Part shown: piece by piece, positions 45,703-54,535 of the stretch
Position numbering within the stretch: the stretch's first letter is position 1
Layout: each line of letters starts with the position of its first letter
NCBI GenBank assembly: GCA_964393275.1
Contig: CAYMTA010000004.1
Span: 1 to 64,000, forward strand
DNA: 64,000 bases
DNA from: SLRI01 sp964393275
GTDB taxonomy: Bacteria > Pseudomonadota > Alphaproteobacteria > Geminicoccales > Geminicoccaceae
Direction of reading: 5' to 3'
Notes under the pieces: generated by a model
The model's database searches: none
Seen by the model: the letters and a program-made list of their open reading frames with translations, nothing else
What the model was told of the DNA's origin: nothing
Program-made: the position numbers and the translations under genes

Positions 45703-47753
45703 GCGCCCGGCGCATCCGGCTGGCTGCCGAGACGGGCGTGTCGCCCCTGGACCTCGAAGGCGAGCTCGGGCGGTTGCGCCGCCTGCTCGGCGAGGCCGGC
45801 GAGCGGTTGCGGCAGGCGCATGGCGACGATCCGCTCGCCACCCATCGCGGCCTCGTCATCAGCGACGCGGCCTTCGGGCGGATCGTCGACGCACCGCCGG
45901 CATCGCCGGCACCGCCGGCACCCCTGCCGCCGGCCGAGCCGCGCTGGGCGCCGCTCGCCGGCCTCGCCCGGCGCCTCGCGCTCGACGCCTTCGCCACCGA
46001 CCTCGTGCTCCTGCTCCTGGCCGGCGAGCTGGCCCCCGAGCTCGGCGCCGCCATGGCCTATGTGCAGGACGACGCCGCCCGTCCCTGGCCGACCCTGGCG
46101 CTGGCCGGCCGCCTCTTCGCCATGCCGCCGGAAGAGGTGCGGTGCGCGCTCCTGCCGGACGCGCCGCTCCGGCGCCTGCGCGTGGTGGCCATCGAGGAGC
46201 AGGCTTCGGGCCTGCTGCCCGAGCGGCCGCTTCGGCTCGAGCCCGCGGTGCTCGGCTGGCTGCTCGGCCGCTACGCACCCGACCCCCTGGCCGCGGCGGC
46301 CCTGGACGAGCTGCCGGCACCGCTGCTCGATCATCCCCTGGCGGAGCTGGCGGAGACCCTGGCGGCACGTCTCGCCGAGCCGCGGGCACCGCTGCGGCTG
46401 GCCCTTTCCGGCCCGCCACGCTCCGGCCGCCGGGCGGTGGCGACGGCCATGGCAGCAGGCCTCGGCCTCCGCCTCGTGACCCTCGACCTCGAAACGCTGG
46501 CGGCTATGGGCGAGCCGGCTGAAGCGCTCGTCGCGACCCTCTCGCGGGACGCGGCGCTGCTGGACCTCGCCTATCTCATCGAGGAGCCGACCGGCGATCG
46601 GACCGCATCCGGTGTCATGGCGCTCTGGCGGCTGCTCCTGCGGCGGCTGGAAGCGCTGCTGGTCACGCTGCAGCCGCCAGGGGCACCGGTCGCGGCAGGG
46701 ACCCTGGCGGTCGAGCTGGACGACCCTGGCCTGGCACGCCGGCTCGGCCTCTGGCGCCTGGCCCTGCCCGAAGGCCACGCCGTCGAGGAGGCACCGCTCG
46801 CCGAGCTCGCCGGCGCCATCGAGCTCGGGCCGACGGAGATCGCGCGGGTGGTCGAAGCGGCGGCGGCCGGACCGGCGCTGACCGCGGAGCGTCTTCGCCT
46901 GGCGGCCCGGCGCCAGGCGGCGGCGGCCATGGGCGGGCTCGCCGAGCGGCTGACGCCTGCCGCGAGCTTCGACGATCTCGTCCTGCCCGACGACACCATG
47001 GCGCACCTGCGCGAGATCGCTTCCGCCGCCCGTGGCCGCGCCCGGGTCATGGGCGCCTGGGGCATGGTGCCGGGCAGCCGCGGCCAGGGGCTCGCCGTCC
47101 TCTTCACCGGCCCATCGGGCACCGGCAAGACCACCGCCGCCGAGGCGCTGGCCAAGGAGCTCGATCTCGATCTCTGGCGCATCGACCTCGCCGGCACGGT
47201 CAGCAAATGGATCGGCGAGACCGAGAAGAACCTGAAGAGGATCTTCGATGCCGCCGATGGCGGCGGCGCCGTGCTCTTCTTCGACGAGGCGGACGCCCTC
47301 TTCGGCAAGCGCGCCGAGGTCAAGGACGCGCGCGACCGCTTCGCCAATATCGAGATCGACGATCTCCTGCAGCGGGTCGAGCGGCATCGCGGCATCGCGA
47401 TCCTGGCCACCAACCGCAGGGGCGATCTCGATCCCGCCTTCATGCGCCGCCTGCGCCATGTGGTGCCCTTCCCCTGGCCCGACGCCCCGGCGCGGCGCCG
47501 GATCTGGGCCGAGAGCTTTCCGCCGACGACGCCGACGGCGGCGCTCGACCTCGACCTCCTGGCAGGCATGGAGCTCGCCGGCGGCAGCATCCGCAACATC
47601 GCCCTCAACGCCGCCTGCCTCGCCGCCGCGGAGGACGTGCCGGTCGGCATGGCGCATATCGGCCACGCCGCCCGCCGCGAGCACCAGAAGCTGGAGAAGC
47701 TGCCGGTCGGCCCGCCATCGCGGGAATTCTGGCCAAAGGAAGCGGGGCGATGA
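45699..47753 (+). CDS. AAA+ ATPase of the injection system (Afp15-like)
   Basis: The 684-residue protein has an Ala-rich N-terminal half and a single AAA+ module near residues 440-650: Walker A FTGPSGTGKTTAAEALA, Walker B VLFFDEADALFG, sensor AILATNRRGDLD and the arginine finger in FMRRLRHVV. Afp15-type ATPases are required for particle assembly or cargo loading. ATGA overlaps join it to genes on both sides. An AAA+ ATPase is a hallmark separating eCIS from contractile phage tails. Confidence 0.9.
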   Translation: MSARRIRLAAETGVSPLDLEGELGRLRRLLGEAGERLRQAHGDDPLATHRGLVISDAAFGRIVDAPPASPAPPAPLPPAEPRWAPLAGLARRLALDAFATDLVLLLLAGELAPELGAAMAYVQDDAARPWPTLALAGRLFAMPPEEVRCALLPDAPLRRLRVVAIEEQASGLLPERPLRLEPAVLGWLLGRYAPDPLAAAALDELPAPLLDHPLAELAETLAARLAEPRAPLRLALSGPPRSGRRAVATAMAAGLGLRLVTLDLETLAAMGEPAEALVATLSRDAALLDLAYLIEEPTGDRTASGVMALWRLLLRRLEALLVTLQPPGAPVAAGTLAVELDDPGLARRLGLWRLALPEGHAVEEAPLAELAGAIELGPTEIARVVEAAAAGPALTAERLRLAARRQAAAAMGGLAERLTPAASFDDLVLPDDTMAHLREIASAARGRARVMGAWGMVPGSRGQGLAVLFTGPSGTGKTTAAEALAKELDLDLWRIDLAGTVSKWIGETEKNLKRIFDAADGGGAVLFFDEADALFGKRAEVKDARDRFANIEIDDLLQRVERHRGIAILATNRRGDLDPAFMRRLRHVVPFPWPDAPARRRIWAESFPPTTPTAALDLDLLAGMELAGGSIRNIALNAACLAAAEDVPVGMAHIGHAARREHQKLEKLPVGPPSREFWPKEAGR

Positions 47754-47986
47754 GGACCCGCATCCAGATCGACCGGCTGGTGCTGGACGGCCTGCCGGGC
47801 ACGACGACGCCGGCAGCGCTCGAGCGCGCGATCCGGGCCGCCCTCGAGGCGCGGCTCAAGGCGACGGCACCGGCGCGATCGGCATCCGCCTCGACCCTGC
47901 GCCTCGAAGGCCGGAGCGGCTCGCTCGACCAGGCGGCGGGCGATGTCGCGAATGCCGTGGCGGGCCTGGCCGGGGGCCGGCGATGA
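47750..47986 (+). CDS. Small conserved tail-cluster protein
   Basis: The 78-residue protein begins MRTRIQIDRLVLDGLPG and has a short amphipathic helix (ALERAIRAALEARLKA). It is coupled at both ends by ATGA overlaps with the ATPase and the DUF4157 gene. It was not recognised; its position suggests a chaperone or adaptor for the cargo proteins that follow. Confidence 0.6.
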   Translation: MRTRIQIDRLVLDGLPGTTTPAALERAIRAALEARLKATAPARSASASTLRLEGRSGSLDQAAGDVANAVAGLAGGRR

Positions 47987-49881
47987 TGCGCGCCAGAGCA
48001 GCGGCGGTGGCACCAACGCCAGCGGCGCCACGCCGTCCTGTCGCCGTCCGGATCGCCCGGCCTTCCTCCAACCAGCTCCTCCAGGCGAAGCTGAGGATCG
48101 GGCCCGTCGACGATCCCTTCGAGCGCGAGGCCGACCGGGTCGCCGACGCGGTGGTGCAGCGCAAGTGCGTCGCCTGCGCGCGGGAGGAGGAGGACGAGAC
48201 GGTGCGGCTGAAGGCGGCGGGGCCAGCGCGTGGCTCGGCCGAAGGCGCCGTCGCCGGCCTGCGGGGCGGCACGCCCTTGCCGGCCAGCGAGCAGCGCTTC
48301 TTCGAGGGGCGGCTCGGCCACGATCTTTCAGCCGTACGGGTGCACGAGGCAGCGCCGGGGGCTGCCGCCATCGGTGCCAGGGCCTTCACGCTCGGGCACC
48401 GCATCGCGTTTGCACCCGGCGAGTGGCGGCCGGGCACCAGAGAGGGTCGAAAGCTGCTCGCCCACGAGCTGGTCCACGTTCTCCAGCAGGGTGCCGGCGG
48501 CGCCCCGGTCCTGCGTCGCCAGCCGGCGCCGGGGCAGCGAACGCGCTGCGTCGGCGATGTCTGCTTCGAGGAGACGCCGGGCGCGCCGTCGGCGGCCGGG
48601 CCGGGCGGGACCAATCTGCGCGGCGACGTGGCACGGCGCGAATATGTCCGGGGCGATCCCGCGCGGACCGTGAGCACCGGCAGCGTCGGCGTCGAGTTCG
48701 ATCCCCTCGCCTGCGCCGTCACGATCCCGAAGATCGTGCGTTTCCAGCAGCCGCCGAACGGCACCTGGGGCAGTTGCGAAGGACCGCCGGCTCCGGCGAC
48801 CGCGGTGCCCAACATCCCGCCAGCGCGCATGACGAGCCTGCAGGCCGAGTTCCTCTCGCTGATCAGCGAGCGGTTGAACGGCTGGTACAGCGTCAAGCTG
48901 GAGGGCAAGGACTGCCCCGGCGCCTGCCAGGGCAGGACCATGCCGATCCAGGTCCGGGTCGGCACCAGCCTCGGCCAGGTCGGCACCGACCAGGCCAGCG
49001 TCATGACCGTGACGCCGGTCAACCGGCAGGGCCGCTCCTATGTGCAGGGCAGCGACATCGTCCTCTGCATGGGCGCCTCCGGCATCGCCGAGACGATCCC
49101 GCACGAAGGCGTGCATTTCGCCCTCGGCCATGGCGACGAGTACCGGGAGGAGGATGACGCCAAGGCGGCGCGCGCACCGCGCGGCCAGTACAGCCCCGAG
49201 CGCGAGATCGAGAGCGACTATTCGCTCGCCGGCTCGCAGCACGATCACGGCCGCTTCGCCCAACTGCACGAGCGGCACTTCCAGTTCGTCCCCGCCTTCC
49301 TCGAGCGGGCCTATCCGGGCTGCCGGGCATCGCTGGTCGAGCTGAAGCGGCCGACCCTGCCCGATTTCCGCCCCACCTACAGCTTCGGCTACGCCTCGCT
49401 CAACGGCCTCCCGGGTCTCTACCAGAGCCTGGCGCTCGAGCTCGGCGTGCCATTCGACCGGCTGCGCCGCTGGGAGCTGACCGTCGGCCCGCGGGCAGCC
49501 ATGCTCTGGGGCAGCGGCGATCAGAAGAGACGCGAAGCCTTCACCCTGGGTCTCCGGCTCGGCTTCGAGTACCGCACCTCGCCCGGCCAGGGCGGGCTCA
49601 AGCTGGGGGCGTTCGGCGAGCTCGGCTATGGCAGCTTCGGCTCCACGGACTATTCGGGAAGCTACTACAGCGAGACCAGGAAGTCGCTCTACGGCGAGGT
49701 CGGGGTCGGGCTCGGCTATCGCTTCGGCACCGGAGCGCGGCGTTTCGTGGTGGGTGCCGAGGCCGCGGTCGGCGGGGCGATGGGCACTGGCGCCATAGGC
49801 CCGATCACGCCCGAGCTCGAGCGGGATCCCGCCTTCACCCGCTCGTTCCGCGCCGGCCTGACCCTGGGGTTCGAGCTGTGA
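47983..49881 (+). CDS. DUF4157 cargo candidate 1: second HExxH motif and barrel-like C-terminus
   Basis: The 632-residue protein has an N-terminal DUF4157 domain (about 30-175) with SNQLLQAKLRIGPVDDP, EREADRVADAV, the Cys pair KCVACA, and a first zincin-like motif AHELVHVLQQG at 160-170. A middle domain has a second motif PHEGVHFALGHGDEY near 374-388, a possible second zinc protease site. The last ~150 residues alternate glycine-rich amphipathic strands and end LTLGFEL, like an outer-membrane beta barrel. DUF4157 proteins are commonly eCIS-loaded. No signal peptide is present. Confidence 0.82.
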   Translation: MMRARAAAVAPTPAAPRRPVAVRIARPSSNQLLQAKLRIGPVDDPFEREADRVADAVVQRKCVACAREEEDETVRLKAAGPARGSAEGAVAGLRGGTPLPASEQRFFEGRLGHDLSAVRVHEAAPGAAAIGARAFTLGHRIAFAPGEWRPGTREGRKLLAHELVHVLQQGAGGAPVLRRQPAPGQRTRCVGDVCFEETPGAPSAAGPGGTNLRGDVARREYVRGDPARTVSTGSVGVEFDPLACAVTIPKIVRFQQPPNGTWGSCEGPPAPATAVPNIPPARMTSLQAEFLSLISERLNGWYSVKLEGKDCPGACQGRTMPIQVRVGTSLGQVGTDQASVMTVTPVNRQGRSYVQGSDIVLCMGASGIAETIPHEGVHFALGHGDEYREEDDAKAARAPRGQYSPEREIESDYSLAGSQHDHGRFAQLHERHFQFVPAFLERAYPGCRASLVELKRPTLPDFRPTYSFGYASLNGLPGLYQSLALELGVPFDRLRRWELTVGPRAAMLWGSGDQKRREAFTLGLRLGFEYRTSPGQGGLKLGAFGELGYGSFGSTDYSGSYYSETRKSLYGEVGVGLGYRFGTGARRFVVGAEAAVGGAMGTGAIGPITPELERDPAFTRSFRAGLTLGFEL

Positions 49882-51053
49882 TGCGGGCGCACGCCATGCG
49901 GCCCTGGTCCAGGACCAATGCCCCGCCCGCGCGGCCGAGGCCGGCGTCGCCGGCAGCGCCCTCAAACCAATGGCTGCAGGCGAAGCTGAGGGTCGGGCCG
50001 GTCGACGATCCCCTCGAGCGCGAGGCCGACCGTGTGGCGGACGCCCTGGTCAATGGCGGCGTCGCCGACCCCGAGGCCGGGGCGCCGGCCCAGGTGCAGC
50101 GCAAATGCGCCGCCTGCGCCGCGGCGGAGGATGAAACGGTCCACCGCAAGGCCGCCGGCCCCGGCCATGGCGCCGCCGTGACTGCCGCTTCCGCCCTCGG
50201 CCCCGGCACGCCCCTGCCGGCGGCCGAGCGCGCCTTCTTCGAGCCCCGGCTCGGCCGCGATCTCTCGGCGGTGCGCCTGCATCACGCGGAGCCGGCGGCG
50301 GTCGGGCTCGGTGCCCGCGCCTTCACCCTCGGCCGCGACATCGCCTTCGCCCCCGGCGAGTGGCGGCCCGCCACGCTCGAAGGGCGCCGGCTGCTGGCGC
50401 ACGAGCTGGCGCACGTCGTGCAGCAGGGCAAGTCGGGCGAGCCCCGCGTGCAGCGTCAGGCCAACCCCATCGACAAGGACGCGCAGGCGCTGATCGATCT
50501 CGCCCATGACGCGAAGAAGCCGCTGAAATGGCGGGCGCTCGAGCTGATCTCGCGCATGCTCCAGACGTACTTCCCCCACCAGGCCGGCCTGGTCGGAGGG
50601 GTGAGCTTCGACGAGGCAGAGCCCGGGCTGCGCACGACCTATCGCGGCAAGGTGGCGAGCCGGGTCGGCCTGATCACGGTCGGCCGCAACTTCGTCGAAG
50701 GCACGACAAGGCGGCTGATCTCGCGGCGCGTCGCCCAGCTCGATCACGAGCTCACCCACATCGAGCAGCAGCGGGCCGGCATGGCCGGCGCCAACCGCAG
50801 CGACGAGCGCGAGTTCCTGGCCTTCGCCGAGGAGGCGGCGTTCACCGAGCGGCCCGGCACCGGCACGATGCCACACGCGATGCGGGTGACGCTGATCGAT
50901 GGGGCGCTCGGCTACTATCACTGCCTGAGCGCGTCCTTGCAGAAGCAGTATGCGAGCCGCGAGCAGGCGCTTTTGAAGCTGCGCGCGACACACGACGGCA
51001 AGTCGGGCAACCCGCCCACGAAGCCACCCACCACCTGCCGAAGGGTAGGCTGA
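49881..51053 (+). CDS. DUF4157 cargo candidate 2: DUF4157 plus second HExxH motif
   Basis: The 390-residue protein shares the N-terminal ~190 residues with cargo 1 (NQWLQAKLRVGPVDDP, EREADRVADAL, KCAACA, LGRDLSAVRLH, AHELAHVVQQG at 173-183). Its C-terminal part is unrelated and has a distinct LDHELTHIEQQRAG motif near residues 288-300, followed by SDEREFLAFAEEA. The ATG overlaps the previous stop (TGATG). The two proteins look like modular relatives with swapped effector ends. Confidence 0.82.
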   Translation: MRAHAMRPWSRTNAPPARPRPASPAAPSNQWLQAKLRVGPVDDPLEREADRVADALVNGGVADPEAGAPAQVQRKCAACAAAEDETVHRKAAGPGHGAAVTAASALGPGTPLPAAERAFFEPRLGRDLSAVRLHHAEPAAVGLGARAFTLGRDIAFAPGEWRPATLEGRRLLAHELAHVVQQGKSGEPRVQRQANPIDKDAQALIDLAHDAKKPLKWRALELISRMLQTYFPHQAGLVGGVSFDEAEPGLRTTYRGKVASRVGLITVGRNFVEGTTRRLISRRVAQLDHELTHIEQQRAGMAGANRSDEREFLAFAEEAAFTERPGTGTMPHAMRVTLIDGALGYYHCLSASLQKQYASREQALLKLRATHDGKSGNPPTKPPTTCRRVG

Positions 51054-51060
51054 GAGCGCC

Positions 51061-51720
51061 ATGAGCACCTTCCCCGGCTCCCCCCGCATCCTCAAGGGCG
51101 CCATTGTCGCCTACAGCCTGCCGGCGCTGGTGCCGAAGGTCGTGGTCTTCCAGTACAACCCGGAGCAGGTGACGCGCTCCTTGACCCCGCGCACCGCCGA
51201 GGCCGGCACCGGCGGCGGCCGGGGCGAGGCCAACCGCGCCGATGGCCCGCCGGACGAATCCATCACGCTCGCCGTCGAGATCGACGCAGCCGACCAGCTC
51301 GAGCACCCGGAGGACCACGGCACCACCGTCGAGGTCGGCCTGCATCCGGTGCTGGCGGCCCTCGAAGGGCTCCTGTACCCGTCCTTCCCCGTGGTGGTCG
51401 CCAACCAGGTGCTGTCGGCCCTGGGCGGCGCCTTCATCCTGGGCGAGCCGGTGCCCTTGGCGCTCCTCGTCTGGGGCGCGGCACGCGTGCTGCCGGTCAG
51501 AGTGCAGAGCCTCTCGATCACCGAGCAGGCGTTCGACACGCGGCTGAACCCGATCAACGCCAAGGCGGATCTCGGGCTCAAGGTCCTGACCTACCGCGAC
51601 CTCGAGATCACCGATCCAGCCTATTGGGTCTACATGGCCTCCTTCACCCAGAAGGAGGTCATGGCGGCCCTCAACCTCGGCCAGGGCACCGGCGCCCTCG
51701 GCCGTGCCCTGCCCTTCTGA
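51061..51720 (+). CDS. CIS tube/LysM-adaptor protein (Afp7-like)
   Basis: The 219-residue protein starts with residues typical of the contractile-injection tube-protein N-terminal domain (KVVVFQYNPEQVTRSL, ESITLAVEIDAADQ), and has QSLSITEQAFDTRLNPINAKADLGLKVLTY, a stretch seen in baseplate adaptors. It joins tube to baseplate in relatives. It lies between cargo 2 and the LysM gene. Confidence 0.85.
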   Translation: MSTFPGSPRILKGAIVAYSLPALVPKVVVFQYNPEQVTRSLTPRTAEAGTGGGRGEANRADGPPDESITLAVEIDAADQLEHPEDHGTTVEVGLHPVLAALEGLLYPSFPVVVANQVLSALGGAFILGEPVPLALLVWGAARVLPVRVQSLSITEQAFDTRLNPINAKADLGLKVLTYRDLEITDPAYWVYMASFTQKEVMAALNLGQGTGALGRALPF

Positions 51721-51738
51721 CAGAGGAGGAATGGAGCC

Positions 51739-52020
51739 ATGTTCTTTCGCGGCAGCCGCTACGAGCCGATCGAGACCGCCACCCTGAAGCGCCCGGACGG
51801 CAGCGAGATCCGCTACAAGCGCCTGCGGCCGGTGCTCTCCGAGCCGGCGCGGATGGTCTACGTCGTGCAGGACGGCGACCGCATCGACACGGTCGCCTGG
51901 AACGTCTTTCGCGACGCCGAAATGTGGTGGCGGATCGCCGACGCCAACGCCGATCTGGTGGCCGACGGGCTGACCGACGAGCCGGGTCGGCAACTCGCCG
52001 TTTCCCTCCCCGTGCGCTGA
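51739..52020 (+). CDS. LysM-like baseplate protein (gp53/gpX type)
   Basis: The 93-residue protein has a single LysM-like unit: MVYVVQDGDRIDTVAWNVFRDAEMWWRIADAN, with the D-R-I-D-T-V-A-W pattern of phage baseplate LysM proteins. GAGGAATGGAGCC precedes the ATG. It probably fastens wedge to hub. Confidence 0.85.
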   Translation: MFFRGSRYEPIETATLKRPDGSEIRYKRLRPVLSEPARMVYVVQDGDRIDTVAWNVFRDAEMWWRIADANADLVADGLTDEPGRQLAVSLPVR

Positions 52021-52027
52021 GCGCCCG

Positions 52028-53170
52028 ATGCAGCTCGTCCCCTCCTTCTTCATCGTCCAGGTGCTGAAGGCGCCCTTGCCGAAGCCGTTCGTCGATGCGC
52101 TCGAGAGCATCGAGGTCGAGTGCTCGACCGACACGGCGTCGATCCTCCGCCTGCGCTTCGCCCTCTCGCGCAACTGGCTCGGCGACTGGGACCTCTTGAT
52201 GCTCGACCTCTTCCGCCCGTTGCTGCCGGTCTCGGTGCGGCTCGCCTTCGGCAGCTTCGTGCCCGAGACCCTGGTCAACGGCTATGTCCGGGAGACGAAG
52301 CTCCTGAACGGCGACCGGCCGGGCCAGGCGCGGCTCGAGGTGGTGGCCATGGATGCCACCGCGACCTTGATGAACCACATCGAGCAGCCGATGCCGTATC
52401 CCAACCAGCCGGACAACATCGTCGCCATGCAGATGTTCGCCCGCTACGGCATCGTCGCCACGCCCGTGACCGTCTTTCCGGTGCCGATGACCCGCACCAT
52501 GCTCGACACGCAGACCACGGTGCGGGCGCCGGACATCCGCTACCTCCGACGGGCGGCCAGGCTGCACGGGCACGAGCTCTACGTGCAGCCCGAGCCGCTC
52601 TCCGGCCTCGACGTGGCTCATTTCCACCCGCCCTTCACGGCCCTGCCGACGCAGGGCGTGCTCTCGACCGACTTCGGTGCCGCGACCAACATGTCGGGCT
52701 TCCACGTCACCTACGACACGCTGCGCCCGACCATGGCGCTCGGCGTCGCCGTCGATGCCCGGACCAAGGCGCCCGTGCCGGCGGTCGTGCCGGTCGCGAG
52801 CGAGCCACCCATGGGCCTCGAGCCGGCGCTCTTGCGCGTCCTGCCGCCGGCGATCACCCGCCCCTTGATGTGCAACGCCGCCAACCCGGCCGAGGCGCTG
52901 CTGCAGGCGCGGAGCCTCGCCAACCGCACCAGCCGTGCCCTGAAGGCCAGCGGCACGGTCGACGGGCTCAAGTTCGGCCGCATCCTGCGGGCCGGGCTGC
53001 CGGTCGCGATCCGCGGCGCCGGCCGGCAGCACAGCGGCAACTACTACGTCACCAGGGTCACCCACACGATCCGGCGCGGCGGCTACGAGCAGGGCTTCGA
53101 GGCGTGGCGCAACGCGGTCGGCCTGACCGGGGCCGAGCTCTTCGTCGATCCCCTGGCCCTGGCGAGCTGA
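52028..53170 (+). CDS. Baseplate hub protein (gp27/gpD-like)
   Basis: The 380-residue product is related to the hub half of late-control D/VgrG proteins: PFVDALESIEVECSTDTASILRLRF, FGSFVPETLVNGYVRE, RPGQARLEVVAMDATATLM, PDIRYLRRAARLHGHELY, NYYVTRVTHTIRRGGYEQGFEA. It lacks the gp5 OB-fold and spike, which is encoded by the next gene, so hub and spike are split as in T4 rather than fused as in Afp8. Confidence 0.85.
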   Translation: MQLVPSFFIVQVLKAPLPKPFVDALESIEVECSTDTASILRLRFALSRNWLGDWDLLMLDLFRPLLPVSVRLAFGSFVPETLVNGYVRETKLLNGDRPGQARLEVVAMDATATLMNHIEQPMPYPNQPDNIVAMQMFARYGIVATPVTVFPVPMTRTMLDTQTTVRAPDIRYLRRAARLHGHELYVQPEPLSGLDVAHFHPPFTALPTQGVLSTDFGAATNMSGFHVTYDTLRPTMALGVAVDARTKAPVPAVVPVASEPPMGLEPALLRVLPPAITRPLMCNAANPAEALLQARSLANRTSRALKASGTVDGLKFGRILRAGLPVAIRGAGRQHSGNYYVTRVTHTIRRGGYEQGFEAWRNAVGLTGAELFVDPLALAS

Positions 53171-53184
53171 AGGAGGCTCATGGC

Positions 53185-53898
53185 ATGCTCGACGAGACGA
53201 TGGACCTGGAGGACGAATGCGGCGCGCAGGATCGGCTCCTCGGCAAGTATCGCGGCATCGTCTTCAACAACCAGGATCCGCTCCGGCTCGGCCGCATCCA
53301 GGCGATGATCCCGGAGGTCCTGGGCGAGATCCCCTCGGGCTGGGCCAGCCCCTGCACGCCCTATGCGGGCACGCTCGCCGGGCTCTACACGGTGCCGCTG
53401 CCCGGTGCCGGGGTGTGGATCGAGTTCGAGGCGGGCGACATCTCACGGCCGATCTGGGTCGGCGGCTGGTGGGCGACGGGCGAGCTCCCGCCCAAGGCCA
53501 AGGGTGCGCCGGCCAAGACGACCGACAAGGTGCTGCGCAGCGACACCGGCTTCTCGATCGTGCTCGACGACCTGGGCCAGACCGTCGTCATCAGCGATGC
53601 CGCCGGCACCAACCAGGTCGAGGTCAGCCTCCTGACCGGCACGGTGACCCTGAAGGGCATGGCGCGGGTGGTGAGCACCGCCCCCCTGGTGCAGCACGGC
53701 AGCGACAGCGCCGCCCACCCGGCGGTGCTTGGCGACCAGCTCATGGCCTACCTCTCGACCCTGGTGACGCTGTTCAACACCCATGTCCACCCGGGCGAGC
53801 TGGCGCTCGGCGTGCTGCCGGTGACGCCGGCCCCGGCGGTGGCACCCTTTCCACCGCCGCCCGCCTCGATTCTCTCCACCAAGGTGCTGCTGGAGTAG
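53185..53898 (+). CDS. Spike protein with gp5-type OB-fold (VgrG-like)
   Basis: The 237-residue protein has the gp5 OB-fold (YRGIVFNNQDPLRLGRIQAM, WASPCTPYAG, VPLPGAGVWIEFEAGDISRP, WVGGWW), a short beta stretch and a C-terminal helix with HPAVLGDQLMAYLSTLVTLFNTHVHPG. It forms the trimeric central spike under the tube. AGGAGG is 12 bases upstream of ATG 53185. No C-terminal effector domain is attached. Confidence 0.9.
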   Translation: MLDETMDLEDECGAQDRLLGKYRGIVFNNQDPLRLGRIQAMIPEVLGEIPSGWASPCTPYAGTLAGLYTVPLPGAGVWIEFEAGDISRPIWVGGWWATGELPPKAKGAPAKTTDKVLRSDTGFSIVLDDLGQTVVISDAAGTNQVEVSLLTGTVTLKGMARVVSTAPLVQHGSDSAAHPAVLGDQLMAYLSTLVTLFNTHVHPGELALGVLPVTPAPAVAPFPPPPASILSTKVLLE

Positions 53899-53903
53899 CC
53901 GCC

Positions 53904-54161
53904 ATGGCGCTGAAGGCGGGAACGCAGGCCGATTGGAACGGCAGCCTCGCCCAGTCGATCGAGCAGCGTCTCGACGCGCTGCTCCTGGCCGACGGCCTCC
54001 CGGGCCTGCCCGACGGCCCGGAGGAGCAGGTGCGCGGCCGCCGCCATCTCTTCCTCGCCATCGCCCAGGCCGTGGTCGAGCATCTGCATGCCAACCCGGG
54101 CGCCTTCGTCCTCGGCGATTCGCCGAGGCGGACCCTCTTGCGGATCGAGAAGGCACCATGA
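53904..54161 (+). CDS. Small protein between spike and gp25
   Basis: The 85-residue protein starts MALKAGTQADWNGSLAQSIE and has a helical middle (HLFLAIAQAVVEHLHANPGAF). Similar small proteins flank gp25 in other contractile loci, but no named family was recognised. Its stop overlaps the gp25 start (ATGA). It is not a PAAR protein; no His/Cys metal motif is visible. Confidence 0.65.
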   Translation: MALKAGTQADWNGSLAQSIEQRLDALLLADGLPGLPDGPEEQVRGRRHLFLAIAQAVVEHLHANPGAFVLGDSPRRTLLRIEKAP

Positions 54162-54535
54162 GCGACCGGCCCCTCTGGCTCGACCATCCCTACCATGTCG
54201 ACGCCACCGGGCGGACCGCGCTGGTGGGCGAGGACGGGCGCATTCGCGACATGATCGAGCAGATCCTGTTCACCAGCCCGGGCGAGCGGGTGATGCGCCC
54301 CGATTTCGGCTGCGGGCTGAAGCAGCTCGTCTTCATGCCGGCCTCGGACGCCCTCGCCGCCTCGACCCAGCAGCTCGTCCAGGGCTCGCTGATGCGCTGG
54401 CTCGAGGGTGTCATCACCGTCGAGGCCGTGACCTGCCTGATCGGCGACGGATCGATCGAGGTGACCGTGGCGTGGCGCAAGCTGGACACGGGCGACCGCC
54501 AGGAAGGCCGCTTCGTGCGCGAGGTCGTGACATGA
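54158..54535 (+). CDS. Baseplate wedge protein gp25/Afp9-like
   Basis: The 125-residue protein carries the GPW/gp25 fold: MIEQILFTSPGERVMRPDFGCGLKQLVFMP, and a C-terminal strand set ending SIEVTVAWRKLDTGD. The ERVMRPDFGCGL motif is diagnostic. It initiates sheath assembly at the wedge. It is coupled to the preceding small gene, and its stop overlaps the next ATG. Confidence 0.95.
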   Translation: MSDRPLWLDHPYHVDATGRTALVGEDGRIRDMIEQILFTSPGERVMRPDFGCGLKQLVFMPASDALAASTQQLVQGSLMRWLEGVITVEAVTCLIGDGSIEVTVAWRKLDTGDRQEGRFVREVVT

